Source of the DNA: Papaver somniferum
Taxonomy: Eukaryota; Streptophyta; Magnoliopsida; Ranunculales; Papaveraceae
Length of the DNA: 64,000 bases
NCBI RefSeq assembly: GCF_003573695.1
Contig: NC_039358.1
Coordinates: 193,912,418 to 193,976,417, forward strand
Reading direction: 5' to 3'
The first letter of the stretch is position 1, and each line of letters begins with the position of its first letter. The position numbers were made by a program, and so were the translations under genes. Shown here one piece after another: positions 22,752-34,169 of the stretch. A model generated the notes under the pieces. It was not told the origin of the DNA. It saw only the letters and a program-made list of their open reading frames with translations, and did no database searches.

Positions 22752-23740
22752 TCAAACTATAGAATCAATACACATAAGTTTTTCAAAATTCTCATTGTCA
22801 GTAAGAATTGACTGATAAGTCATAGGAATTTCAACTTTATATACCGAGGATATTAATCCCTGATGTCCATGCAACACCACCCACCATCCCTCCTCATATA
22901 TATCCTTCGAGTAGAAAACTTGAGTTGCTTCAGATGCAAGGATAAATGGCTCATCTATCACACTACTTCTTCTTTTCATCTTCGACAAGTTGACCTTCAT
23001 AACCTTTGAAATTGTATCAACTTTGCACGCATTCTTATCAGCAACCCTAACCCAATCACGATAAAAAACAAATTCTTCAAATTCAATATAATTCAAGTGG
23101 ATAATCTATTTAATGACTCTGTAATATGTTATTTCTGCTTCCTCAGTCGACTTCGCTTGCAGTCGTGTAACAGATTTCATTGACACACCACTGTTTTGTG
23201 ATGCATGCTTTTCCTCACAATTTACTGTGCTAAAAGTAAAGCCGTTGACTAGGTATTTCCTAAACGATTGTGCCTTAAAGATATGTCCTTTCACAAGTCT
23301 CCAAAGTGTTGAATCAGTATCATCGGCTTTTAACAGTTGTAATTAAAAGAGCATTAGTTGCATAACCAACACCATAACAATTTCATCACAAACAACTACA
23401 GAAAGCTTTCCAGAAACATGTTACCTCGTCACGCAACCATATATGAAAATTCTTTGAGGTCTATTGGATCAAAAAATTACTCTGTACATAAGAGTCATAC
23501 TTCCTACAACCAAATACCAAATCGAATACTATCAGATCGACATAAACCTAAAAATCAAACAATTCAAGGTAAATGACGAATGAATCAATGTAACCGTAGT
23601 GTATGTTGTTGATGGAAACTGAATCAACAAAAACTTTGACATATTACACGACTTTTTCAAATCCAATTTGAAGAAGTAAAAATTCATCAGGCTGGAAGAA
23701 ATAATAATTAGTTAAACACATAAAATTTACCTTTGCCAGT
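22752..23740 (-). pseudogene. TNP2 transposase of CACTA, C-terminal DUF4216 part
   Basis: This is the downstream portion of TNP2 cut off by element A. Just inside the border, the exon end TGGCAAAG is followed by a GTAAATT donor at about 23730. After a noncoding stretch, the DUF4216 domain is clear: FRKYLVNGFTFSTVNCEEK and ASQNSGVSM, then YYRVIK, a TAG stop, and IIHLNYIEFEEFVFYRDW, then DEPFILASEATQVFYSKD and GWWVVLHGH. The TAG between YYRVIK and IIHL falls inside a conserved block, so the gene is broken here. The natural C-terminus is near 22752. Confidence 0.82.
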
Positions 23741-24116
23741 TGTTGATACATGAAAATATTACCCCTTAGTCGGGCTAGTGTGCCCTCAAAAGGGAGGCAA
23801 GCCCAACATGAGACATGGGGACTTGGGGACTAAATCCCAAGTCCACCAAGAAAGTATCCATAAAATGGAAGGCACAAGGGAGGAATTAAGAGGAAAAAAA
23901 GGGGGGTTTTGTTAGAGAAGGGATTGCATTAGTAGTAATTAAAGAGGTTTAGGACACATGGCATGATATCATAAAAGGAAGGGGCTTTTGGAAAGTCTGT
24001 ATAAAGAAGGGCAAGGTACAATGGAAATAACTCTCTCTCTTACTATTCTTGGTAAAGTGAGGTCATTTGGCTAGTTAGGACGGGTAGAACCTCAAACCTA
24101 AAATCACCCATCAACA
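23741..24116 (+). repeat. 5' LTR of element A
   Basis: 376 bp, with a TATA-like TATAAAGA near 24000 and a (CT)n stretch downstream. It keeps a block of about 65 bp (CTTGGGGACTAAATCCCAAG...) that the 3' LTR lacks. Confidence 0.9.
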
Positions 24117-24152
24117 TTTGGCGAGCACACCCGGAGGCTCGTTCCTAGATAA

Positions 24153-24622
24153 GAGCAAGTCTTATGGTGGAATCCAAGCTATCCCAAGTGTGGAAAAACC
24201 ATGGAATGTCAAGTCTAGTGGCTTCCAAGTTGGGGTCTTCTACAGAAAATCAAAGCAGGGTTCCATGATTTCGTGGAAGGGTCCGTGGAATCCATGGAAA
24301 CGCTAATAAGAATAGCGTAAAACGCTATTAAGAATAGCGCGCTAAAAGACGAAAAACGCTAATAAGAATAGCGTTGAGATCTATTCTTAATAGCACTGAG
24401 CACTACTAAGAATAGAGGTTTTTTTTTATCCGTAGATTTAAGATGAGTTTTTGAAAATCTAACGGCTGAGAAAAAAGCTCTGTTCTTAATAGCACAAGGT
24501 AGCGCTATTAAGAATAACGTTTCTACTATTCCACCACTACACTTGCACTTCCATCTACAATTCCAAGTGTTGAGGTGGCGTGGAAGATGGAAGATGGATG
24601 GATTCCATCATAAGACTTGCTC
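24153..24622. mobile_element. MITE, 470 bp, Tourist/Harbinger-like
   Basis: The ends are GAGCAAGTCTTATGGTGGAA and its reverse complement with a single mismatch over about 23 bp. TAA flanks both sides (24150-24152 and 24623-24625), which fits a PIF/Harbinger 3-bp TWA target. The interior holds several small palindromes of the form CGCTATTAAGAATAGCG. It lies in the leader of element A, between its primer site region and gag. Confidence 0.85.
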
Positions 24623-24625
24623 TAA

Positions 24626-25118
24626 CCATGACACATGTAGGAGGTGCTACCCCTGGCACAATAGAGAATCAAGTAACCGACCGACCCATCAATTGGGAGG
24701 AAGTAGCAATAGAGGATGACAGCGAAGAAGAAACACTGATCCAAGGCGTTATCCAACGACCAGCAGGATATGGGTCCCAAAAAAGGGAGGCGATAACAAC
24801 ACAAGGAAAGAACACGCAAGTAACCCAACCGCCAAAACCCATACCATCAACCCTGCAAAACATGCAAAAGGAACTAGAAGAGCGCTCACACAGAAGGCAG
24901 GAGCTTGAAGATTGGATCGCACAAGCAGGACAGGGCACTCCCGGAGGAAAGACGAAGGGCGAGGAGTACAAAGACGACGAGACAATGGCGATGTCACAAA
25001 AATAAATAACGAAGTACTTGGAGAAAAATTATCATGTGGTGAAACAATACAATCACTGCCGCGTAAGTATCCCATACCCGATGGATATCCGAAAATACCA
25101 ATACCCCTAAGACTACAC
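24626..25118 (+). pseudogene. N-terminal gag region of element A
   Basis: An open frame runs to 25005 with hydrophilic, Gln/Glu-rich sequence (NWEEVAIEDDSEEETLIQG, then LQNMQKELEERSHRRQELED, a likely coiled coil). After a stop, another frame carries the last part up to DYT at the border. On the far side of element B the gag continues as SPKFKTYDRQGN, so gag itself was split by B at 25118/47429. Confidence 0.65.
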
Positions 25119-26873
25119 TGTTAGAGCATTGCTCGGTCGAACTGGAAAGCGTTGCTATCTCAAGCTTGTTTTTCAAATTTAGTTGTCAAAACTATGTGTC
25201 TTGATTTCTAGTCTACTTATAGCTAAGTCTCGGACTAGGATAATTAAGTGTAGTTGAGCTCCAGACTCCATGGCGATCATCTTACGAAGACGAAGAACTA
25301 CTCAAGGAACCAGTGGAACTTCATCCGACTAAAAGGTATGTGGAGACTTGAACTTATCTATCACTCAAAAGTCTATCTACTCTATCTCCTACTCTTGAGA
25401 CAAAAGTCATATAAGTATGATAATTTTCATACATAAACATTTGCTATTTCGAGCCGAGTTTACTCGCCTGTCTTTTTCTCGAAATATGTGTTGGTAAGCT
25501 TTCGCTTTAACCATTTTTCATCTTTACCCGTGACGAAATTCATGATGACGTTTCAATCTTGAAAATGGCTTTGATGACGATAGTTGTGAATAACGACTAT
25601 TATAACATTATAGAAGAATGTTTCAATGATTGAAATGTAGAGTTGAGATTACCATCTATGGATATAAGCATATATAGTGTGTTCGCACATTAGTGTATAA
25701 ATCCATGTACCGGAAACCAAGTGTGTGCATATGTGTGCATACGGTATTGGTGAAGGAGACAGGTTGGGTACGCGTACCCGTACGCGTACTGGCGGAACTT
25801 TTCATCCCGGAAAATTCTGCTGAGTTTGGAGTTTACGAACTCATAAAACAGTCACCTTAGGTACGCGTACGCGTACTAGCGGAACTTTTCTACCCAAAAA
25901 ATTCTGCTGAGCTTGGAAACCAAAAACCAACTCAAATCCGGTAGCTAAGGTACGCATACCCGTACGCGTACCCAAGCTGGTTATTTCTCAAATCGTTAGT
26001 TCATGAACTTAAAACAGTAAATTATAAGGAATGCGATATTTGCAAACCGTGGCTATATTGTTCATGAATTAATTCAAATGAATCAAACCGATATTGTTTC
26101 AATTGTGTCTATAAATAAAGACCTAAGCAATTGAACAACTCTTCATCTAGTTCTTATGAGTCATTTGAACTAGTTATGAGAAAGATGAATATGGTTAACT
26201 ATTTGTGAACCAACTAAGTGTACATGTTTAGGTACGGTTACTCAAACCTAATTGAAATACATTTCATTTGTGTGTGACAAACTAAGTTTCGATCTAACGG
26301 ATGAAAGATATTAGATTGTATCTAATGAGGTTTTCATCTAACAATGAATATTGAATGCTTTGTTACTAAGCCAACATAGACTGCAAACCCTGATTTGAAA
26401 ACTATATAAGAGAGAACTCTAGCAATTGGAAAAACTAATCCCCACACCTCCTGTGTGATACTAGTTGGTTTTGCTAGAGTCGATTCTCCTTTAACCTTAG
26501 GTTTCTTCTCGAGACCCTGTTGGTTAACAACTTAAAGAATTCATTGGGATTGTGAAGCCAGACGAAACTACTTCTCTTGTAGTTGAGCGGTCTGATCTTG
26601 CCATTTTCTATCGTACGATTTCAATTGAATAATTGACTTGAGATTATATCTCCTATAGGGAAAGATAAAAAGAAATCACAAACATCATATTCATCTCATC
26701 ATTTGTGATCCCACAACATCTTGTTTCGCTACCATATGATTAAGATTATCGTGAGGTGATTGATAATTCTAGGTTGTTCTTCGGGAATATAAGTCTGGGT
26801 TATCAATTAGTTCCTGTTTACTTTCATTTCTATCAAAATACGGAACAAACTATTAGGTTTATCTATGGGAGAC
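25119..26873 (+). repeat. 5' LTR of element B, first piece
   Basis: It runs from TGTTAGAGC to the duplicated GAGAC where element C entered. It contains a tandem block near 25760-25980 with the palindrome GTACGCGTAC three or more times. The remaining pieces of this LTR are 38361-about 38890 and about 41339-41497. Confidence 0.88.
25760..25985. repeat. Tandem block with GTACGCGTAC palindromes in the B LTR
   Basis: Units of roughly 90-110 bp each begin with one or two copies of the 10-bp palindrome GTACGCGTAC, or a near copy. They continue GCGGAACTTTTC and AAAATTCTGCTGAG. The 3' LTR of the same element (about 45710-45815) has one unit fewer. Confidence 0.75.
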
Positions 26874-29800
26874 TGATAGGTGTTTAAAACACTTTAATAT
26901 TTATCTATTATTTATGCTTTCTTTGCTAAGTTTTCTTGTAAAATATGTATCTTATGTTTGTTTTTGAGTATTTAGGTACTTTGGAGTCATTTGGAACAAA
27001 AGAAGAAGAAACAGCGCAAAGGTCTCATCTCATGTGCAATTGTTGTTGGAGGTGAAATTATTTCTCATTATTTATTTCATTTCTTCACCTCTGTCTGAAA
27101 AGCATGTCGGTTTTAGTGATGCGAATTCTGTCTGAAAAGCGTGACAGCTTTAGTGATGAAGAGACATTGAAGAGAAGAAGTGAATTTGAGAAATAAAAGA
27201 TGGTTGTTGTTGGTGGATGAACTCGAAAGAAGGAGAGAGTGTTCATTTGGAGCAAGAGGGTAGAATCGTCGTTGTGCAGGCAAGCGCTATCGGGAGCACA
27301 TTGGAGGATAAGGGGATGTCATGTGGTGGCCTGTAGCTGGGGTGTCTAAATCCAGATTCATTTCCTACACAAACCTAAAAGTTAGAGAAAATCATTTCTC
27401 TAATCACTTGCTTTACTTCTCCTTCTCTGTCTGTATGAACGGCTGGCGTAGTTATCACCGAGAGAAATCCAGAAATTGAAAGGGGGTAGAGCAGAGAGAC
27501 ACTGTTCGAATTCATTAGATATGGCAGAGATGATGTTCAAGAAAGAAAGGTTGAATCGAGAAGAAATTGAGATAAAGAAACTTAGGGTTTTGTTGTTGTT
27601 CAATCGAATCAAGAAATTAGAGTTGAGAAAAGGGGATCTGATGCGAATTGAAACAAGGGGTTTGTGTTGATTTTCTATTCTGAAGGAAGAACCTGGTGGA
27701 TTTATATGAAGATTAAATGAGAAAGGGGGTTTGAGCTGAGATAGAATGGGTTGAAATGGTGAAGCTAATGGGGTTGATTTGGCACTGTGGTGCTGGATTA
27801 CAGGGAGTGATTCTGGTTATGTTTGTCTGAGATGAATGAAATAGATATGAGTGCAACAGATGAATCAGTATGAACATTAGATGTATGTTTAGGACAGGGT
27901 TTGATGAGCCGTTGCTTTACATCTGAATTTGAGAGCTGAGAAGAACTGAAGCAACTGCAGTTGATGCAGTTGTTGCAAGGTGGACTAAGTAGTGCTGTGA
28001 TATGAAGCAGGTTGCTGTTTTAATCATTGCAGAAGTCATGGCTTGGATCGAATGGTGGTGTTGGCTGTTCAAGGTCTGAAATATGGAAATGATGGAGCTG
28101 ACAAGGTGGACTAAGTGGTGCTGTGCAGTTGTGGTTGGCCTAGATGCAGCTGCTGTTGCAGAATGGTTCAGTTAAATGAGTTTGGGAAAGGGTCAGAACC
28201 TAAGAATGGTGGTCTTGAAGCTATGAACTGAAACGCAGAGTTGGTGGTTAGGTTGCGGAAATTGTGACAATTCAGGATGGAGATTGAGCTGTGTTGCTGC
28301 CTGGAGGAACTCGTATATGGTTTAAGACAGAAGAGAACCGGAGCAAAGCCAGTGATGGTTTGTGTTTGCTGTGATACGCGGTTCAGCAGAGAAGATGGTG
28401 TTTATGTTTTGCTGGTGGCAGTCTCTGATGAAGATTAAGAAGGCAGTTACGGTGGTGTTATTGATCAAGGAAGGTTAGAGTTCGCCGTGGGTCGCAGTTC
28501 AGAATTGTGAGTTGTTTGAAACCAAGATAGCAGGGAAGACAAATTGATATTGCTACTGTTGAATCTGGTGGATGATTGGGATTGCAGGGCTGTAGCTGGA
28601 ATTTGAAGCAGCAGGGAGTTCGGTTATAATGAAACGGTGATAGCTTGTACCTGAGGAATTAATCAAGGAAAGTGGCATCGCTGTAGTTGTTGCCATTGAG
28701 GTGAACAGCAGATGGTTGAATTGGAGCTATGGTGTGCAGTTTATGGAGCAGTGCAAGTAGATGGAGTATGGCCTGGTGGAGGTTGCAATTGCGGGATGAG
28801 TCAGATTGGTGATTGTTGTGCTGGTAAGAAACTATAGCAGTTGCAGTTCGTGGGTTCTTGCTGTTGTTCATTTTGGGTTGAGTTATGAAGCTGCAGAAGG
28901 TATAATTGGCGCAGATTTGGCTAAGCAGGAAGAGGGGCAATGGAGCTGTTGTTTACTAAGCCTGGTGGTGCTGTGTTATGAACTGGAAGGTGTGGTGACT
29001 GTCAGGAGAGAGTTGCAGTTATGAAATTGCAAGTGCAGTTTAATGAGAATGGAGCTAAGATGGTGGAAGCAGCTAGACAGCTTGGCGCTGGCTAAATGGG
29101 AAGAGCAATTGAGTAAATGGGTAACTGCAGTGGGTGTTTGTTTATGTATTGCAGTTGTGTTGATATGCAATGGGGTCTGGATTTACAGTCAAAGTGTGAG
29201 CTGGTATTGCAGCCAGTAATGCAGCTGAACTGAGCCTGAGAAGGAATTGTGTATGACTGAACAACAAGAAGATAATGGACTGAAGCTGTTGGTTGAGGTT
29301 CTGGAGTTGGTAATTTGAATTGTGTATGAATACAAGATGAAGTGACGTGATGGTGGTGATGCAATGAATGCAAGGAAGTGTTTTGCTGATAATGAAATGC
29401 AGGTTGCAGTTTGAAATGTGCTGCAGTGGAATTGGAACTGAGCTTGAGCTGGGTTGCAGAAAGGAATGGAGTTAATGGGTACTGGCGGTACTGATGCTGT
29501 CGTTAGTTCATAAGCAGTGACTGCGAATAATCACTGAAGTATGGTGGAGTTACAATGGATCTGACTGAGATTTGGAGAAGCTGTGAGGAAAAACATCAGA
29601 AGACAAAGATGGTGGTACAGGGCAATGCTGCGAAAAGTGAGCAGAATTGGTGCACCGGTGATACTAGTTCCGGTTGTCGGATATCGGAAGTTAAAGTGTG
29701 GATTGTAAAGTTTCATTGAATCGTGAAGGGGGTATGAGTCGGATGCAAGAGTCAGCGAGCGGATATATGAGTTTGGAGTCACGCTTTTAGGCACGTTTTC

Positions 29801-31053
29801 GCAAGAGATAAGGAATTGGTTTGGATGATTCTTGTGAATGTTTGAAATGCGGAGAAGTAGAATTGAGCTGCTTGAAGTATGCACTTCGTGGTGACACAAT
29901 TTCAGATAACTCAGGTCGCTGGAGACAGTTTTTTAGTAACCATATTCCGGCGCCGGTGACCGGATACCAGCACTGACGTCATCAACCCGACGAGCAGTTT
30001 TGACCCAAAAATTCAGAGAAGATATTATCCACACATGGGCTTGCTGGACCAATTGGAGATGGACTTTTGAGAAGAATGAGGCGTGACCTAATTGAAAAAA
30101 GTATCTTTATGGAAATTGAGAAACATATAAAAGAGAAGACTTTTCTCTATATTTTGATATCTTTTTCTTCTATTTTTGTTCTAGGGTTTAGAAACATGAA
30201 AGCTTTTCTTTTTCTTCTTGTGATGAACTCCTTGAACATGAATAGTTAATTTTTCTATTAATTATGGAATAGTTGGATTTCACATAACATGATTTTGGGT
30301 TTAATGAATTAGTTTTGTCTCATATTTATCGTTCATGATTCTCTGAAAATATAGTTATATGATTGACGTATTATAACATGATTTGATTGTTTGTTTTGTC
30401 AAGTTGCAAATTGGTAGAACTTGTAACCACATCTATTGCTAGTTTAGGATTACTCATCGAGCGATAATCCTTGAACACAAGTAGCATAAATATGATTGTA
30501 GGTTATAGTGATATATCCTTGTAATCATATGAGAACCGTGACCTTTGTTCGAATTGTTTGCGCAATGTATTTCAATTGCATTGATTAGCCTAATTTCATG
30601 AATCTTAATGCTCCATGGGAATTGAATTTGATTTGCGCAAGGCGTTAGGTTATTCTTTTGGTAGAATTCATACTTGCATCGTTTTACATGTATGTGTGAT
30701 GATAAGAGGAAATTTCAGGATATTCTTTCGACTAGGTATCTTAAGGCTTTTGATAACGAGAGATTAAATATCAATTCCAGTTATTAAGACAAGAACGTGT
30801 TAGTGAATGAAAATGAAATCCTTGACCAATACTTTCACATCCTTGATTTGCGTGTTTACTTTTCATTATTTTGCTTTTATTTTATTTTAGTTTATATAAA
30901 AATCAGAAAAATCCCCCTTGTTACTTATAAGAAATCACAACATATTGACAACCTAGACCTCTCCGTGGGAACGATCCTTTCTTGCCCTTGCTTCATTATA
31001 TATTTTAAGTAGTAAGAAAGTGTAATTATTTTTGACGCATACGACAGCAATCA
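26874..31053 (+). repeat. 5' LTR of element C
   Basis: 4180 bp, beginning TGATAGGTGTTTAAAACAC and ending ACAGCAATCA. A G/T-rich, CAGTTGC-rich middle of about 2.5 kb gives long chance ORFs on both strands. A TATA-like TATAAAAGAGAAG lies near 30127. The last 0.8 kb is AT-rich. Confidence 0.9.
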
Positions 31054-31058
31054 AATTT

Positions 31059-31076
31059 TGGCGCAGCTGCCGGGGA
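31059..31076 (+). promoter_or_regulatory. Primer binding site of element C
   Basis: TGGCGCAGCTGCCGGGGA lies five bases after the LTR. It resembles the tRNA-Asp complement TGGCGCCGTTGCCGGGGA, with changes in the middle. Confidence 0.6.
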
Positions 31077-31176
31077 GGCAGCGGTTGTCATTTGTTTTTG
31101 GTTTCTTATTTTTGTTTTTAGTCTTGTTTTGTATTTTGTTTTTATTTTCTGGTTTTTAACCTTGTTTTGAGAACTC

Positions 31177-32492
31177 TTGTTTCAGGTACCAATTACTACG
31201 GACGGAGCATATTGGAACAATGGGTACGGTGATCAACCTCAACAACATTATGACAACTATCACCCTTGCATGGAATACAATCAAAATCAATCCTTTGGTT
31301 ACGGTCAATATTCCACGTACTCTTTGAGTTATTCTCATACATACCAACCTTCTTACGGTAGGTATGTAAGTGAGCAACCACAAGGAGGGGAGACTAGTTG
31401 TACTCCTATTCATATTTCTTCGAGTTTGGTAGATGAGATGAAACAATTTATGGTCAGCATGGAGTCAGTTTGTAGACAACCAAGCTGGAACCAATTTTGT
31501 CGACCGAATATGCTCATAGTATATTTGGCCCAATTTCTGATCGTAGTTATGATCATTCACCCATTCAAAGGGAAGATAGTTGGCCTAACAATACTGAAGT
31601 AAGTGATTCTACTTTTTCCTTGTCGAACGAGCTTTTCCAACAAATGGAACACTATTTTCAAAATTTGGATGGATCACTCCAAGAGCTTCAAAAAGGTGTT
31701 TCCATTTTAAGACAAGGCATTGAAGAATACAAAGAGGACATGCAAAATTCTGCGAAAGACCAATCTTTGGGAAGTGGTAGTCAATCTTATGTTAACTATG
31801 ATAGTGATGATGACAATGAAAACACATTGCTTGAACCAATTTATGGTGACATTCCCCAAAGGTGTACAATGAAATCTTTTTGGGATCAGGATGAAGACGA
31901 AGAGGAATATGATGACACTAGTGTAGCTTACTCAAACCTTGATCTTTATAATGATCAAGAACCTATTCAAAAGGTAAAGCTTGAGGATGATGCAAGGAGT
32001 GTTCTAAAGAAATTCCTTATAGACAATATTGTATCCGCAAAAGAGTACGTACCTTACAACAAAGAGGAGTGTGTTGAGAATGTGACCGTTATGACCAATA
32101 TTGTGGAAGACCCAATTGAGCTTGCAAAGGATTGTAATGAAGATGTTGATGTCGAGACTTTGGTTAAGGCAGAAACGGACGAAGAATGGTTTCAAGGTTT
32201 GATAGAGGACCATGATATAAAAGAGGTGAATAATTCACTTGAGTTTTTCAAGGATGAAGAAGATTCCATAATACAAGAGATTGTGCAAGGTTTGTCTAAC
32301 CCGTTGCCTATTGTTTCTTCTCCTTTACCTCTTATTGGTTTGAATGTACGTGCTTCGAGAGCATTGTTGAATGACTTTATTTCGCGATATCCTCCATTAG
32401 AGATACTTGATTCTCAAACTATGCAGGTTTTGGAACGTGGAAGTACCCGACTTCTATATTCTTTATACACTTCCATGTGTGGACAAGAATAA
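31177..32492 (+). pseudogene. Gag-like protein of element C
   Basis: The first part (from 31177) is rich in Gln, Tyr, Gly and Asn (YGQYSTYSLSYSHTYQPSYG) and ends in SSLVDEMKQFMVSME. A frameshift near 31490 leads to a second frame with SIFGPISDRSYDHSPIQ, a coiled coil (LQELQKGVSILRQGIEEY) and long acidic stretches (DDDNENTLLEP, DEDEEEYDD). It ends at ERGSTRLLYSLY and a TAA at 32490. No zinc knuckle or enzyme is seen. It is probably a structural protein of an Athila/Tat-related non-autonomous family. Confidence 0.55.
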
Positions 32493-34169
32493 GTGTGGGG
32501 GATCTTTTATCGGTTAATAGCTTCATTTCTGTTTTATGTTACTAATATTTGTGTGAAGCTAGTGTTTCCAAAACAGGTTCTATGGGAGAATCCCCAACTT
32601 TTCAGATTATTGGTGTATGGGGAATTCGTCTTGCAGTCGGGCTAAAGACATTAAACTAAGCGCTAAATGGGAGGCAACCCACTGAGTTTTTATTTCTATA
32701 TTCTGTTTTTCGTATCATATTTGCATCCCCATGTTTAACTTCCTTGAGTCCATAATCTATTCTAGAAGAAAATTATGACGAATACCTTTTCGTCAGAAAA
32801 TTTCAGACTGCACGTAGTTCAGACTAGAGACCATAACTGTCAGAGCGTTTATCGAAACACTGTTCCCTTTTGACACTGGATAGAAAAGACGTAGGCGAAC
32901 AACTTTCGTGAAATAGTATTTTTCCAGATTCCTTACCAATTTGTACAGTTTTCGTGTTTTATCTGCTGGTACGTCAGAATTCAGAATTTTCAGTTTTTCA
33001 CATTGAGGACAATGTGAAGTTTGAATGTGGGGGAGTCTTTTGCATATAGAGTTTTTAGCCTTGTTAAGAAAAAACTAAAAAAAAAAAAAGGAAGAAGAGA
33101 AAGTCTAGAAACTTGTACCTTACACTAAAGGAAACATCGTGGTTGTAGGAGTTGAGGAACCCATTAGTAGAGTCTATTCATATGAAAACGAACAAAATAT
33201 AAAAATAAATAACATGTTAGTTGTCACCATATCTCGGAGTCGTCACCATATCACGTTCTATTTTTATTTTTCCATATTTATCTATTGTTTCTCTAAGTGA
33301 ATTGGTAGGGCACGAACATCGAATTGTTATCACTGCTAGGATGAAATAGAGTGATTGAGTTACTACAAAAAAAAAAAAGACCAGACCAATTTGACCAAAC
33401 GGTGTATAAAAAAAAGATTGACACTTGGATATCAATATGTGTGTGTTCTCCCTGTCTCCGTCGCCTAAGAAAGCGTGGAGTGCAGGATCCAAGGGAATTA
33501 TCATGTAATCTGCTGACAAGAATCATGCGCTTGGATCAAAATGATCCAATCATGTTGTCGATAAAAAAAAATGAAAAAAGAAAAAATAAATAATATATTT
33601 ACTGTGTTGAATAAAATCGATAAGTTTTTCGACCGCTGGTTCCCTTGTATATGACAGTTGTGTTAATATTAGAATTCAGACCAGTAGCTCAATCCAATAT
33701 GATTTTTAGGTTTGTTTTGGCAGTGACCTTCAGACAGATATGGGAAACACCGATCACTTAGTCAACATTCGCAAACATCTATTTCTATATTCATCTTCTT
33801 AATCTATTCATTTGTGATTGTGGTTAGTCAGATTCCGAGTATTGTGGTTTGTTCAACTTTCTGAGTAGACCTTAATTTACATATATATTAATTTGGATTC
33901 GCATCAGGGTACCTCCTCCAATAGCCATTTTGGATTCGTTCATAGATTTGTCACAGGTAGATGGAGTTGAAAATATAGGTTTTGTAGGCAGACCTCTTGT
34001 AAACCTTCACGAGACTATAACTCGTCTACTAGGGACACCTAGGGGTTCAAAGGCCTGTTATTCATGCTAAGAGTAACCGTATCCTTGACGAGACGGAGTT
34101 GTATGTATGTTTTATAATTGTTTTGTTTGATTTGCTCGAGGACTAGCAAAGTCTAAGTGTGGGGGAATT
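32493..34169 (+). other. 3' untranslated region of element C
   Basis: No ORF is supported. It starts with AAGTGTGGGGGATC, has the GCGCTAAATGGGAGGCAACCCA phrase at 32660-32681, a second GTGGGGGAG block near 33028, A-runs at 33070-33090 and 33366-33377, and a final AAGTGTGGGGGAATTTT polypurine tract at 34155-34170, directly before the 3' LTR. Confidence 0.7.

Noticed and set aside
24580..24828. Start of element A gag at 24580
   Set aside because: 24580-24622 belongs to the MITE, so the first codons of that open frame are not gag.
28659..29899. Minus-strand ORFs of 60-122 codons in the LTRs of element C, repeated near 36-37 kb
   Set aside because: They occur in both LTRs, have His/Ser/Thr-rich low-complexity sequence from a G/T-rich strand, and match no family.
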